Shown: in pieces, positions 1 through 15,000 of the stretch
Layout: every line of letters begins with the position of its first letter
Numbering within the stretch: the first letter of the stretch is position 1
Assembly (NCBI GenBank): GCA_963682175.1
Contig: OY821793.1
Span: forward strand, 24,759,493-24,823,492
Source: Triglochin maritima
Lineage: Eukaryota > Streptophyta > Magnoliopsida > Alismatales > Juncaginaceae
DNA: 64,000 nucleotides
Direction of reading: 5' to 3'
Notes under the pieces: model-generated
Told to the model about the DNA's origin: nothing
Database searches by the model: none
Seen by the model: only the letters and a program-made list of their open reading frames with translations
Translations under genes and position numbers: made by a program

Positions 1-3000
1 AATCAAGTGCCATTCAGGTTTTTTTTGATCCTATCTTGCGAGCAATCTTTTTTGTAATGTCTACGCTACATAATTTAGACTTTCCAATTTCTATTGTCAG
101 GGATGGTGGGTTTGTATTTTCTACTACAGATGTTCAAGAGATGGATGCTATTATTTCAACTTTGATGGATTTGGAATATGTGGAAGCTGCACCTTTGGTC
201 CTGTCCTGGGCAGTTTTCCTTTGTCTACTCCAGTCACTCCCTGATAGGCAAGATCATGACAATGTCATGGTATTCAATTCAAAAGCTTATAGCTTTTATT
301 CTTTTTCTTTATTTTCTTTCTTTACAGTAATACTGTTTTCATCACAAAATTTATGATATATGGTGCAGGAATATGACCATGTTCGTTATCTTCATCAAGC
401 TATGCATGTCAGACCATTTGATTATCTAAGTGAAGTTCTTCGTGGTGATTTCTTAAAAGATTCAGATGTATGATGAATTTCCTCCTTTTATCGGTGCTGA
501 TTGTTCCTTTTTCATATCCTTTTGGCCTTTTCTATTTGCAAGCGTCTCATTGCGTTAAACTTTTGGTTCTTATTTATTTGGTTTTCTGCATTTTTTGTTT
601 CTAACTTAAGAATTTTGATGTCTTTAAGTACCTCTGAACTTTGTTTTTAGTAGGGGAAATCTTGATCTCAATTGGTTATCATACTTTTATGACGATGAAC
701 ATACTGTTTCTTAATTATATTAATGGGACGAAGTAGTGAGTCAAAATTTGTTTTACCAATTTGGAACTGAGAAGCTACTCTTAAGATGCCTTGGAGGATT
801 TTCTTTACCAAAAAATGAAATTCATCAACATGTGTGCTGTCTCCTGGTCACAAAAGCTGTTAGCACCTTATTTTCCACAAGGGCAACTTATTTTTCATGA
901 ACGTTTGTTATTCTCAAGGGCTTGTAACGGGGGTAGTATTTTACGTCAATGGACACTTACGTGAATACAAGACATCAGTCATAGTGATTTCAAAGATCAT
1001 ACCAACTAGATGAGATGCACTCATCAAATATACCTTCAAATTTTATGTGATAATTTGCTAATGATTTTCTGGCTTATTGATTTCGCTACCACCTTGACAT
1101 CTTCGACAGTGGTGTCCTTGTAAGCGCTCGTGTACTTTTTTATATTTTATTATCGGTGCACTTATGTACACTATTGGTAATTGTTGGTTTGTTAATTTAA
1201 TTTAATAATAGGAAAGTGCAAAGCGCTTGTATACTTTGAGGAAGTTACAACATCACCTATCACCTGACTAATTGGTGCCTACTGTTCCCCTAGAATTTTT
1301 TTAACTCTTCAGGTGTTTATGATAAAATCAGTCATTGGATCATTCTTTTGTCATTTGGTTGCTTGTTTTATTCCTGTTATTTTCCTGGTAGATGCACCCT
1401 TCCAATTTCTTTATTATGTGTGTTTTGTCAAATTATTTTCTTCAACAAAGCTTATTTATCCAAATTTTGCGTTGAAATTTTGATTTTTCGCAATAAACAC
1501 ATATGCAGGGTCCAGGTTCTGGTTTCCTAAGTGTCTTGAGAACCTTCATCTCTTCATTTATCTCTGCCTATGAGATACGATATCGGGTAATTCTTTACCA
1601 GAGATTACATGGATGCCATAAGCTAATTGGGTGCTGTACTGTTATGGAATCCGCACACATTTTTGTCTCGCAAATTATTGGTCAGTAATGCTGAATGAGA
1701 CTGACATATCTGTTTGGACTTTGGACAGAGTGAAGACAACACATTATCTCTGCTGCTTAATATCATCTGTCAAATATACCGGGGAGAGGTATGTTCACAA
1801 TTATTTTTCCTGATCCTCTGGAAACATTTCCATGGTTTACTTTCTTTTCTTTGTTTTCTAATATTGGTTTCCAGGAAACACTTTGCATGCAATTTTGGGA
1901 TAGAGATAGTTTTATTGATGGACCTATTCGATCCTTACTTGGCATGTTGGAGAGTGAATTTCCTTTTCACTTGGTTGATTTTATTCGGTTGTTGTCATCA
2001 CTTTCCCAAGGAAGCTGGCCTGCTGAATGTGTGTAAGAATTCATTCATTTATTCTTTATATAGTTTATTTGTCTGCACCAATGCCATTTTATTTTCTTGA
2101 TCCAAAACACAACTGGTTCATGTAAAGTAAAACATAAGTCTGATGCATTTCCCTCTTTAGTCTTCAATTGGTGTGTTCATACTATTGTTTTCTCATTTCT
2201 GAAATTTTAGTGCTTCCTGTATCTCTTTTGGTTGTCAAAGTGAATGTGTAGCGGCGTCCTTGCCTTCTAACAAAAATAAACATTTATGATTTTGGTGGCG
2301 TAATTTATCTTGACATCAATATTGTGCTGGGTATTAATGGATGGTATGTCATATTACGCAATCAGTTTACCTGTTGAAATGAGTGTGTTTAAATGATATG
2401 TTCCAACTTTAGGTTAGTTGTGCACTTCTACATGGTAATGAAAACTTCAGCATTGACTTTTGGACTAACGCTTCATATGACAGCTCTTTGTTAACACAAT
2501 TAAGGGGCATGATATCTCATCTTTGATTTGTGTCACGCAATTGACATTAGAGGCAGTGAGCTTGTTTTAAACCTAAATGTATGTGTGACCATTTGAAATC
2601 AATTTACTGTGATAAACTGATAATACTTGCATTGTCTTGAATTCCTGAAGAATTGGTCTGTGTGTTGTTTTCATACTCTAGCAGTTGAGCATATGATACA
2701 TAATGATTTGCATATTTCCTGCTGTCTCTTGCAACCTGCCAAATCAAGTTATCTGTGAATCATATTATATCCATAGCATGCCATTTTTATTCACGGTTTG
2801 GTTTGTCTTTGTTCATTTTGACCTTTTATCTTTCTGATAGATATAACTTTTTGGACAACTTGAGCGGGGTTACTCTTCCACTTGAGATCTCAAATGCTTT
2901 GCAATCTGTGCACGTATATGAGGTTATTGAGATAGACCATCCATTGCATATTCCGGGGGTTGAAGGGCTTGTTGTTCCGGGCAAAACCCTTGGGCAAGTA

Positions 3001-6000
3001 TTAAGAGTCATTGATGAAAACACTATACTTGTTCGTTGGCAGGTAAAACTGCATTGCCTAATCTTGTTTAGGTTTATAACTAGACAAAATCTTACTAGTT
3101 TCTATATCTTTTGCAGTTTTTTTTTAATTTTTTTTGCAATTCTATGCTGCATTCTGAAACTGCCAGTGAAATTTGTTATCCTTCCTTAGCAGCTTTTGTG
3201 AGTTGAACATCATTATCCATTAATTGTCAGTCTTTCTATCCTGACTACATAAATTTCAAAGAAATGAACATGGTTTTATGCTAGTTTTATTAGAAGTTTC
3301 ATAAACATGGTTCACGGTAATTGAAACTCGTAAGTACTTTTCCCCCCAAAGAAGCTGGACCTCATTACCAACAACTGAAAGACCCTATATGACAGTCTGT
3401 AACTTTTTGTTTGCTGGGGGGTGTTGAAAACTCTTTTTCAGTTCAAAAACCACATAAAAAACAGAAATCTGGGAAAATGGAGACCAAATTAAATGGAGGC
3501 GAAAAGTGCAGTTAAATGAACCAAATCTAGGGATGATAGAACAAGGAGAAAGACAAGCAAGGTCATTCAAAATAATGAAACTAAACCTAATTAAAATGCA
3601 CAACAGAGAAGCAGTTTTCAAATATTCGGTCCTAACCCTCTGGTGCAATCTAGTTATGGTGGACCTGTGTTTGGGTAGATTTTGACTATACAATTTTCAA
3701 TTAAACTAAAAAATAGCTGCGGATGGCCTCCTTGGTAACCCCCTTCTCTAGTGAGAGTTGTTTCACAGTTTGCTAAAAGCCTAAAGCTTTTGCACTTCAA
3801 GTAAAATGAAAACTCAGCCCTTCTTCTGAGATCCAAGTTCTAATATTCCTTGAGTAATCATGTAACACACGATGATCAAATTATTACCAAAAAATAAAAA
3901 AAAGAATTGGAATTACTAATGCTGGGACAAATGAAAATTTCGTGAGGGAGGTTGATGTGATGGCCTTTATGTATTATCATTATGAAGACCTATAATATGT
4001 CACAAAATATGGGTAATACTAATGAATTGTGGAAGAAAGACATTAGATGAAAGTTCACCCTCAGTCAACAACATCAGTAGACCAACCAACAGTGAATGAT
4101 TGTCTCCTCTGGACCGGTAGGCCCCTTTAGGTGTTCTGTTTAATCTAAGGGCACGTCAAGGGATTGACTTAACCTATTATGTTTCAAGGCAGTGTTGGAA
4201 AATTCTGCATTACAAATTTAATCTGGAGGCTTACGAAGATAATCCCAAGATCAAGAACCATTTGAAACTCAACCAAACACACAAAGAGTAAGAAGTCCAA
4301 CTTGTCAACAGAACTCATCAATATGCTTCATGTTTATTTGAAAATTTCAACCAGAAGCACCTCAGTAAAAGATTCATAGTATTATTTTTCTTCATCAAAA
4401 CTAAAATAGTTATTGCGAGTGAGAAAATGGTAGTTATTAGTTAAAATACAAGTGCATGTATGACATGCTTTGATAGCATCATTTTTAGGTAATCAAAATA
4501 CACCTGCAGCACAAATTATAAGGAAGGTAGCTGCTTTAGTTTCATACTTTTTTTACAGTGGAGCCTACTGCAGTGTCCATCCATAAGCCCTTTATTGAAG
4601 TATTGGCTACAACATGCACATCCTTTTTGTGTGTGATAGTGGACAAGATGAAGGGGAAGGGAAAACATTTGAGTTCCGAATATGGTTAATTGCATGAGGA
4701 TGGGATGCATCATGCATGTGTGTAGACTGTAGAATTCAAGTCCCGTTAGGAATTCTTGTAGCAATCCTCCTCTTGCTATCATTGATATGGAAAGGCTAAC
4801 TGTTTCAGACTTCTAGTCTCATTTTCTCTCATTTAAGGGAGTTCCTCATAACTCAAATAAGGTTTACATCGTGCAAACCTTATTTGATTCATGTTTCAAA
4901 TTTCTGTTTTTCTTTTAATGTTGGCATATAGGTTGGGATTGTCATGTTTGTTATCGTTGCCTACTTACCTGCTACCTTCATTACTTTCTATTTACCTGCT
5001 AATTACCTGTTATTGTATTTTGGAGTTTAACTGTAATAAACAGGCGATTCTTCTTAAATCTTAATATTTTATGTAGCATGCACATTCAGGAGTGCTACTG
5101 TTGCTTTTGCTTTTGGCACAAGAGTTCCACTTAATTAAATTTGAGGAGCTTGATCCTATTCTTGAGCTTCTTTTCGGGATGGTTCGTTTTAACAAGGTAA
5201 GATATAATATTTCTGAGAATTTGTGATCTTCAGTCTGCCATGGGTCATAAGATGATGAGATACTTCTAGGTGACTCATTTTCGTTGCTGTAATTCTTTGA
5301 AAAATAATTTCTGTCCAATTGATTTGTGTGAAACTTATTAGTTCATAAATTCATAACTCTGTAGTAAATGTATCGTATGCTAGACTCTCTATGCTACGGT
5401 TGAGGAGGCAAGAGTTTGAAATTTGCCAATAATTTTTAAAACTATGTACATCAGTACATGTTATGTAGCAGGAGATGAAAGAATTTTATATTGGTTGTGG
5501 TGGTATTGGATATCTGCACTACATGTGAGTTTGTATATGTTTCTTTTGGTAAATTTCATATTGTTGTGGAATTTTGTTTTTAATCATGTGGAACTTTGCT
5601 TGTTGATGGTATTTACTCATGATTTATTTATTGCAATTTGTTTGAATGTTATTTTATTTGTGTTGCCAGGTTTTATGTTTCACTTTGCTTGACAATGACA
5701 ATTCATCTTTGGCTGTGAAATTAGTGAGTGGGCATTTTGAAAAGACTGCAAGGTCTGTTTTAACAACAACTTGTTATATTTTTGCTGTTATTTATAAATT
5801 TATCTATCTATCTATCTATTATTATTGTTTTTTCTTCTTCATATATGCAGGGTTGATATTGTGAAAATTCTTTCTACATTGATTAGTAATTTATTTGAAG
5901 ATGTAAACAATGCTGGACGTGTCTCCGTATGCATTAATATCTTAGGTGAAATGTTAAAATGGTAAGCAGAGTACTTTTATGTGGTACATTCAGCATGTAA

Positions 6001-9000
6001 TGTATGATCTTTGCTTGATAATAACTTCTCCAACAGGGCTTTGATATTACAGGGTGTTTTCTTTATCTTTCCTAGAGCACTTTTTTTATTACCCTTTAAG
6101 CGGGGATAGCTTCACCATATGGATTTCAAATATTACAAAAAATCCCCAGAATTAAAAGATTAACATGGTAACCATATTAAGTAGGTTGTTTGTGTTTTAT
6201 GGTTTGATAACCATGTTCACCTTATGATTCATATTTTTTTATATTATTTGTGTTGGAGTTCTCCAATTTTTATAGCATATCATTAGTGTGGCCTGACATA
6301 ATGGGGCAACCTCTTTTGTTTCTTAAACGATAAAAGAAAAAGATGAATTCTTGAGTAACAGAAGAATTTCGACTTTCTATAATCTTAAGAATCAGGTTCT
6401 TTTGTAAGTTATCTTTCTATGCTATAGTGGTGCAATCCTCAGTGGAATATGTAGGTTGTGCATGGAAAATTGGAAAGTCATCATACTGATGATAAATGTT
6501 GATGTTTTTTAAATAACATTTTTTTGGTAATCTTAATAAATCGACAGTGTGTTGATTTTTTTTCCATTTCCGTACTTCCAATTGATGTGTTCAGTTCCTT
6601 TTTCGATATGTTTTATTAATTTAGTCATATGTGTTTGCACTGATGGATATTACTTTTCTTGCAACATGCAGCTCACCAAGTCGTGTTAGTGATGCCACAC
6701 ATGGAACTTATTTTTTTGGTTTATGTAGCCGCGATCTGTCATGGTGAGACTGTTCATTTAAATATAATAGATTTTCGGCAGTCAATTACTACAGTAGAGT
6801 TAGTGTGATTCGTATATGTCATTTTTCCTGGAAGACCAAATAATCTGAATTATTTACTTATTTCTCTATTTTCTCATAATCTCACCTAAATGTTGACTAG
6901 CCTGACCAGTACGACTAGTCACCCTGGTTAGAATAATCGCCGATCAGTTGTTTTGGAGTCTTTAGACAGACTAGCCCACTTAGTAGCTAGTGAAAAAGGA
7001 AAACATGTCTGTTGTACCAGGCTTTGTAAACACATACCTTGCCAGTACTTGTTTTTTCCCTCTTAACTTTATTATAGTGCTGTTACTTTCCCTCCTCAGT
7101 GAGATGGACTCTTGGTTTCTCTCGAGAGGACTTGCCCAAACACTCTTGGCCGACTGCGAAGAAAACGTTGATTGCACTTTGACTATTTCAGGCACGCCAT
7201 ATTCCCAACATCTACAAATTTGTTACTTTTTTGTGGTTTTATCTTTTATGTTATTATCTTTCTCATGTTTATATATTATTCCCTAGGCTCAACTCTTGCG
7301 ATCAAATCTTCTACTCATTGTGATTGATATTTGATTTCTTTCCCTTCTTTTCTTGTTGAGCAAGACAAGTTTTTTAGTTTGGCCTTGCACTCGAGTACTT
7401 CCGTATAAACAATTTTGATTTTTTTTAATTTGGGGGTGGGTTGTAATTGACATTTGGCGATAAAATAGTGATGTTGTTTTTCTAGGAGATTTGTATAACA
7501 AATTTTGTTCAGTTCTGCTAAACATCCTTGAAATTCTGCCCCATCATTTTTTTGTATAATATTGCTAATTTAACTTTGCCTTGGTACTAGTTACTTGATT
7601 ACGTAAAGCAGTGAATGTGAAAGCCTTGCATTTTCACATGATATATCCTTACTTTTTTACTCCTAATTACATGCTTTGTCCGTTATGGTTGTTCCATTAT
7701 CATTTGGTGCCAAATTATCAGCCCATATTTACTATTCATTGTCATCCTGACATCACACTTTTTTAGTTAGCAATTTGCCATTACTTTTTGCTAAATCCCA
7801 ACCTTGTTAGTGAAGGAAAAACGTTGCACATTGTACTTACCTGACATTACGAAATTGGGAATAGATAAATGTGTTACATTTTGTAGTTATCACATTTAAT
7901 TGTCTCATTTTTTATGTATGCAGTGCTTGACTATACCCTGCAACTTATTGATGTGGGGTTTGAAAACGAATTGGTATCTGCGCTGCTTGTTTTGTCACTT
8001 GAATATGTCCTTGTCAACCATGAACACTGGAAATACCAATCAAAATATGCTCGCTGGAAAGTAACCCTAAAGGTATTTTCTTTCTTCATGTCTTACACCG
8101 ATTTCTAAATTCACATACATATGAGATCAGTAGATGGCAACCTATTATTTTATTGGCATGTTTTTTTGTTACTACTGTGAATGTAGTATCTGTCTATTGG
8201 ACAAGAAAATAGTAATATCTGGGAGGACTGCCTTCTTGCATTGATGGAAAAAAATGTGCGGCTTGAGACGATGAATGGGTAGCTTCGGTCTTATCAAATG
8301 AAATAACTAATGTGGAGGACATGCATCATGCAAAAGAACCTTATCACTTACTAATCTAACTGCGGCAGGAAATAGGAAGTGAGTGCAGTTTTATAGAAGT
8401 TTGAGATAAATCTTATCAAATGGATATTGTTCTTTAATTGATGCTGATATGGCAACAATGTGACAACCTTTTTGTTATGGACATAAAAAATGTGCAGACT
8501 TCAATTGTATCAAATGGATCTTGCTCTTTAACTGATGCTGATATGGCAACGATGTGACAACCTTTTTGGTATGGACATCAAATTCTAACATGTTAAATGG
8601 ATTGTAAATTGCAATCCAATCTAGTTTTTGTTTAGCTTAATAATTTGATAGGAGATTTTTTTAGCTACCTTACGTCTTTCACAATGTAACTGGATCCAAC
8701 CTTGACGATTAGGACTTAAGGTGAGTTTCGATGTAGCTCCCAAATGTCAGCTTCTGATGGGAATCCAGTTTTTGGGAATATGGATCCAGGAGCAACTTCT
8801 TTTTGAAAGTTGAGAATTGTTTGGATAGACAGAAGACTTCTGGTAGTGATTGATGTCTTGTCAAAGAAAATTCCTAAATTGCCCACAGACTTTGATTAAA
8901 TAAAAATTTATTTCAAATTCGTTTTAAATGTTTTTTTTCAATTTTTTGGATGAAAATATGTTTTTTATTTGTTTATATTAAAAAAATGATTTTTTTAAAC

Positions 9001-12000
9001 ACAGGGTTGATATCTAAATGATGTGTGTGTGTGTGGGGGGGGGGGGTAAGTTGGTCCAAACAAAATCACAATTTCGAAGGAACTGAGAAGCTCCCCACCC
9101 CAGCTTCTCCATTCCATTATAATTCCTGCATTGTTTTGCGTGCCGGAGCTGGGATTCTGATGAGCTCCAGTCCTGTTTGGATGTGCAGACAGCACTGTAG
9201 CAGTGCTAGCTTCTGATGGGAGCTGACTTTTGGACATCCAAACTGGGTCTTAGTTTACACCACAACTGCATTTTAGTTGGTTCAAACCTAATTGATGAAT
9301 AAGGTCATGCTTGGCTTGATATATTCATATTCCATGTAATTAGATTACCATCCCATCCTTCTAATCTAATTACATTGTTTGACAACACTTGGAATTCACT
9401 GCATGAACTCCAGTGGTTAAAAAAAATCTTTTAGTAATTCAATGACTCATGTAAATGTCTAGCTAGAGTTCTGAACTTCTAGATACTTCCTGCAAACCAG
9501 TGCCACTGTACTAGTGCCACTGTAATTGAAATTAATTAAATCTTGTTAATATCCGGCTCACACTAGGAAACTTTATTCAGTTAATTGTATGATTCATGTG
9601 TTATGATTATTTCGTAAATGTAGTGTAACGTTATGTTGGAGTGTCACAGAAATACAAATGTCAATATTTTATAGAAATCCTTATCAAATGTCTTTCTTAG
9701 TGTTTTGGTGTTTAAATCATATGTTCAGGTGCTTGAAGTATTGAAAAAATGCATTCCTATGATGCGGTCTGCTTCTAAATATGGCATGGTCATTCATAAT
9801 ATCTTATTTGGTGATTCATCTGTTCTTGGAGTTCTTTTTCGGATTTTGTGCATCAGAAGCGACACTATAGAGGTAAGAGATATTTGCTTGTCATTTTGCC
9901 ATATTATTTGCGTAGGACTTTTAATTAAGTTCCCCCCCTGTGCAGAGTCTGTATGTCAATCGACTTTTTGATGTTAAGGAAGTTGAAGGTTTGCAACTAG
10001 CTCTTTCTTCTGTTATTGATATCCTACAGTGCCTGCTAATGGAAGCTTGTAAGGTATTTAATGACGCTTTGGCCCTCAAACCTTTTTACTTCAACCTAAA
10101 AAGTAAGAGGGCTTTTAAAATTAGAGTTTTATTTATTTATTTATGCTCTAGCAACCTTAGAAAGTTAGAAGTTATATAAAGGTAAATTATGAGCGTGATT
10201 GAAGTTCTTTGAATTGAATTTTTCATAGTCCATGTACATATTTGTATGTACAGTTTTATGACAGTGTACCCCAACTAGTTTTGGATTAAAGGCTTGTTAT
10301 TGTTGTACAGTTTTATGATTTGAAGTACTATTACATGATTTACATCCTGTGTTGTTCCTCATGTTAATGATTCATATTTTGGACGCTATATGATTAGCAT
10401 TGGGCATGTCATGTTGGCAAATTTGAATGTTTAGGTTTTCATGAATGTTTCAGAATTCAGAAATCCTCTATTGCCATATCAACTCCTCATGCTGGGGGAC
10501 TTACGAGTTAAGCTTTCCACGAGTGATAAGCCCATGAAGTGTTATGCTTAGATGAATGAATGGAACACCACAAAAGGTCATCAGAAGATGATCTGGGAAT
10601 TATAAAGGAATGGCAAGTCATGCCTCTTCCATCCAGTATTTGCACAAAAGGAATTATTCAATAATGTGGTTTATTTTTGGATCCGGGCCTCTTCCATCCG
10701 GTATTTGCGTTTTGCAACAACATAGAAAAAATTAGTATTTTTTATTTCTTTCTAGAAATAAGACCCGCTCTTCATGTACTTTAAGACTACACAATCATAT
10801 GTTTAAAGCAGGTGAGTAGTATCAACTGAAACATTTTTAAATTTGCAGTTCACTATTGTAATGTTTAAAGTATGTAATGTTTTAGATATAGTTTTGCTTT
10901 ATTTCCAAATCTGTATTGTGCTGCTTAATTGTTTTGTCAATAGTTTTGTTTCATTTAGTGGCAGTGTGTAACTTCTAACACCTTTTCTTGTTAAGCTCGA
11001 GAAAGTCAGTTCAGATCCGTCGATATTTGTGCAGAAAGTATTATCATCGAATATTAGACCAATTCCCGTATTTGCTGCAGCAATGTCACTGATATCATTC
11101 TTTCGAGATTCTGTAAGAATTTGAATTTTTATTCAAGCATTTCTAATTATTCCATTAACCAATGCATTTCTAATCTGCATGGAAGCTCTTCAATCCTTTC
11201 TTGGCAATGACAAATTCGGACTGTAGTTTTGACTGTTAATATAATTAAGTGCGATTCTCATAGACTAAAGAAAGCATGGTTGACCGAAGATCATAGGTGA
11301 AAACATAATTTAAGAATGCTTCTTCTTCGTGATTCTTACCACTGTATCCGAGACCTCCATGAATTCTTACAAAATCTCCATAAGTACTTTCAAAACCTCT
11401 ACTAAGCCTAGGGATCAAAACTGTTTCTCGTTACTGGTGGGGCATAGATACTTATAACGTTTCACCAATCACCAGTTCAACCAATTTTTTTTTGTGTGTT
11501 ATACCACCCTTCAGCACCTTATTCCTCAAAACTCTTATCTATTAGGTTTACATTTTCATTCCCTTCGCTACTGTACAATAACTTTACACTTGCATTAATG
11601 GCACAATGTCTAAGTTATGCAATATAATGCACACAACATATAGTTTATTTATTCAACAACTCCAGTTGGTGACTGAGCAAGATTTGCTCATCCTTGTTTT
11701 GTTTTGACTTATGATTTATGGAGCAAGCCAAACTACGAGCCGAAGTTTGTAGATCTACGTCTAACACATTGACTTCATTTTGGGATCCTTAAATTTTAGA
11801 GTGTTTGTTAATAATTCCTTAATTATGCTAGCACTTCCATTTTTATGAATTATTTATTTACTTTGGTTACCTATGATATGTCTGTTCGGTTTTTTGTGTG
11901 CAGGTGATTCAAGCAGCTGCCTCCAGACTTTTGTCCACTCTACTTTTAGTTGCAGCTAAGGCAAAAGCTAATTCATTTGAGAAATTTTCACTTGCTGCAA

Positions 12001-15000
12001 ATGATATGGAGGTTTCTGTGCCCGTTTCCTGTAAATATGTTCAAATGTTTCAGCATAGTTCTTGTTTCAGTTGCCTATTGTTCTTACTGGTATTTTTTGT
12101 AACAGTTTAAAGAGTTGGTTATGTCCGTCATGTTAATTTTGGATGATGTAAACCAAGATGAAAATCTTGTTATTGCCGTAGTCAACCTGCTAACTTGTGC
12201 TGCGCGTTATCAGGTTAGCGGACCCTTTTAATTGTTGAAAAACCTAGTACACTTTTTTACATGATGGCTCAATTGTGATGTTGTCACTTGTTCTTTGTGA
12301 TATTGTGCTTTTTCTCTTTCACAATTTCTTTTTGGGCTGCGGACTGGAAGGTAGTTATAAGGCTAGGCCGAAACAAACAAGTATAGGTTATTTATTGAAA
12401 CCATTAAATTCGGAATATGGTAAAGTGGCACCGGGCTGGGGGACTGCTCTTATGGGAGTCGCAATGGCTCTATTTGCCTTATTTCTATCTATTATTTTGG
12501 AGATTATAATTCTTCCGTTTTATTGGATGGAATTATAATGAATTAGGTTTGCTTATTGTGAATATGGGACGTTAATTTGAAGTAGTCATGTGTCTCATGA
12601 TAGGACATTGTCGACTTGGCATGCTATCAATTGATAATTGATACTTAACAGGATACATTTTGTTACTACTTGCATCCCTTACTGTATCTTACAGTGATGT
12701 TGACATCCTCTTAATGGAAGTGCTTGGCGCAAATGCTTTCCACAGAACTTTATTAGAAAACCTCATATTGTACATTTCTCAAAGTTCAAGGGATGGACAC
12801 GTTATTATGTCATTGTTGGGTGTATTTCTTAAACGTCTCATCCTTCTTTCGAACCTTCTATTCATTCTTAGTGTGCTTGTTGGGACAAAACTTTTTTTGG
12901 TGCCGGTAATGAATCATTATAATACCCAATTGTTGTAAACTGTATTATCAGCTTCTATAGCTCTTTTGACTTTTTGAATGGAATTTACTACTTGTTGGGA
13001 CACAACTTAACCTGGTGCTGGCAATGAATCATTATAATACCTAATTGTTGCAAACTGTATTATCAGCTTCTATAGCTCTTTCTACTTTTTGAATGGAATT
13101 TACTTATTTTTCTATTCAATTACATTGGTATTTTGCATTTTATTGCACAATATAACTAAATCATCAAGATGGTTCGTAATTCACTGTTTATATTTCCAAA
13201 ATTTAAAGAAGTTTCAAAGTCATGAACGTTACTGAGCTATATGCTTTCCTTTGGCAGCCTTCTTTTTTTGTCAATATAATTTCTATGGGGCAAAATATTG
13301 AGGTCCCACCTTGTAGTAGTACTGGAGATGCATCAGGCGACCTTATTGCTACTCCAGCTATGACTTCTTTTGACCCTAAAAGAGGTTTGATTGGTTCGGT
13401 CCTACGGTATGTTAGCAGAAGTGGGTTTCTTATTAAGAGGTAATTTATGCTGTCTTATTCTGATCCGTATTGTTTGCTTCCTTTGGCTTCCTTGAATTAT
13501 AAGGTTGGTGTTTTATCTTATTTACCAGTGCGCCTCGTGTTTTGCTTTGCATTATTGGCTTCTTTAAAGTGTTATGGGAAGCTGGGTTCCAATACGTACA
13601 AATCTTGGATGCCATTAGGAACTCTGAGATGGTCTGGAAACAGTTCCTCTCTCTTATTCCAACTAGTGAAGCTAATATAAAAGATCAGGATGGTGATGAG
13701 CTTCTATGCTCCGTATACAGGTACATACAAATTTCAAGGCAGTAGTTTACAGTTGTCTCTGGAAAAGTTATCTGGTTTTTTTTTTTTTGGGGGGGGGGGG
13801 GGGGGTGTATTGTACAATTCTAACAAGGATCTCTCATTTCTGTCGAGCTTGGTTCCTGTATTGAGAAAGCTTGAACAAATATTAATGGGGTGGAAATTTA
13901 CAGTTATTTTTATTGTTTTGTATCATACAATAAATTTCGAAAAGCGTATCTAATATTACTCAGGTATCAATGCCAAGCTGCTGTTCTGGAGATCTTGGGT
14001 CATGATATTTTCTTGGTTGGAAAGATGTCACAGGAGATTACATCTCAAACTACTGGAAATGCTAACAAGAGCTCTCAGACTACTTCTTTGTCTGTCACAT
14101 GCAAAGGTGCCAAGGATGCAATATCAACATGGTGTGAAGGCTCTGTTATGGAATTTCTTGTGAAAAATTATTTTTCTTGCGAGTATGACAGCCAAATTGT
14201 TTATCGGGCAAAGGTAAATGATTTTTTTAAGGATTTGATCGTTTGATTTCTTTAATCATTTTCATGCATGTTGGGAAATTTACAACATTTTGTCAGTCAC
14301 CGTTCTTCAGTTGCATCGCATGACCTGTGCTTGCTTGTACTATGCAATGGTTGATTTTTTAGATTTCTACTTCTGTTTCCTCTTAAGTCGGCATTCGGTG
14401 CTTGATTCCTTTTCCTTTTTAAGTGTCATTCCACTTGGCAATCCACAAGGAAATGTTGAAAATATTGAGATGTTGACCTCCCAAAGTAAGTTCGAGCATC
14501 ATAATCTAGAGGACCTTGAAGACTATTCCTGTCCAAAGTCAAATCCTCCAAAGAATTCCTCAAAAGGCACGTGAATCACCTAATTCCAATCATTCCTGTC
14601 CAAAGCCAAAGCTTTGGGAATATTCCAATCCTTTGAAGTTTCCCTTTACTGATTCTCCCTAAGTTAATATTGGTCTACCTTTGTCTATTTGCGTGCCTTC
14701 CCTGCGACTCAACGTTCCCTCTCACCGGTGTCTCCACATGTCCTTTTTGTGCATGTCCAAATTATCTGTCTGTGTTGTATAAGCACTCAATTGGGGGCTT
14801 CATTAACTCTTTTCCTGATCCTGATGTCCCAGTTTCTAATCCGGTCTCTTCACAAATATGAAGATGAAAAATTATGTATTTGATCTATAAAGCTTCTTCT
14901 GAAGAGGTTCATAATCTGCTTATGTTTCTTTGATTTAATATATTTTGTTGTTTAAGAAACAAATGGCCCGGTTACCAATCAGAAAAAAAAACAAATAGGT

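Noticed and set aside
3654..4782. Minus-strand frames in the 2-kb NUP188 intron
   Set aside because: They are short, with low-complexity or unrelated sequence and no supporting motif.
12275..12538. A functional psbH-derived nuclear gene
   Set aside because: The start region is missing, one codon is lost, a frameshift changes the tail, and it is inside an intron with no transit peptide.
12660..12938. Open frame in the NUP188 intron (possible extra exon)
   Set aside because: The exon at 13258 joins 12213 directly and matches the expected PSFFV continuation after TCAARYQ; the frame here lies partly in a tandem duplication.
14290..14574. Possible NUP188 exon
   Set aside because: It has no splice sites in the right phase; exon 15167 joins 14213 directly with conserved residues.
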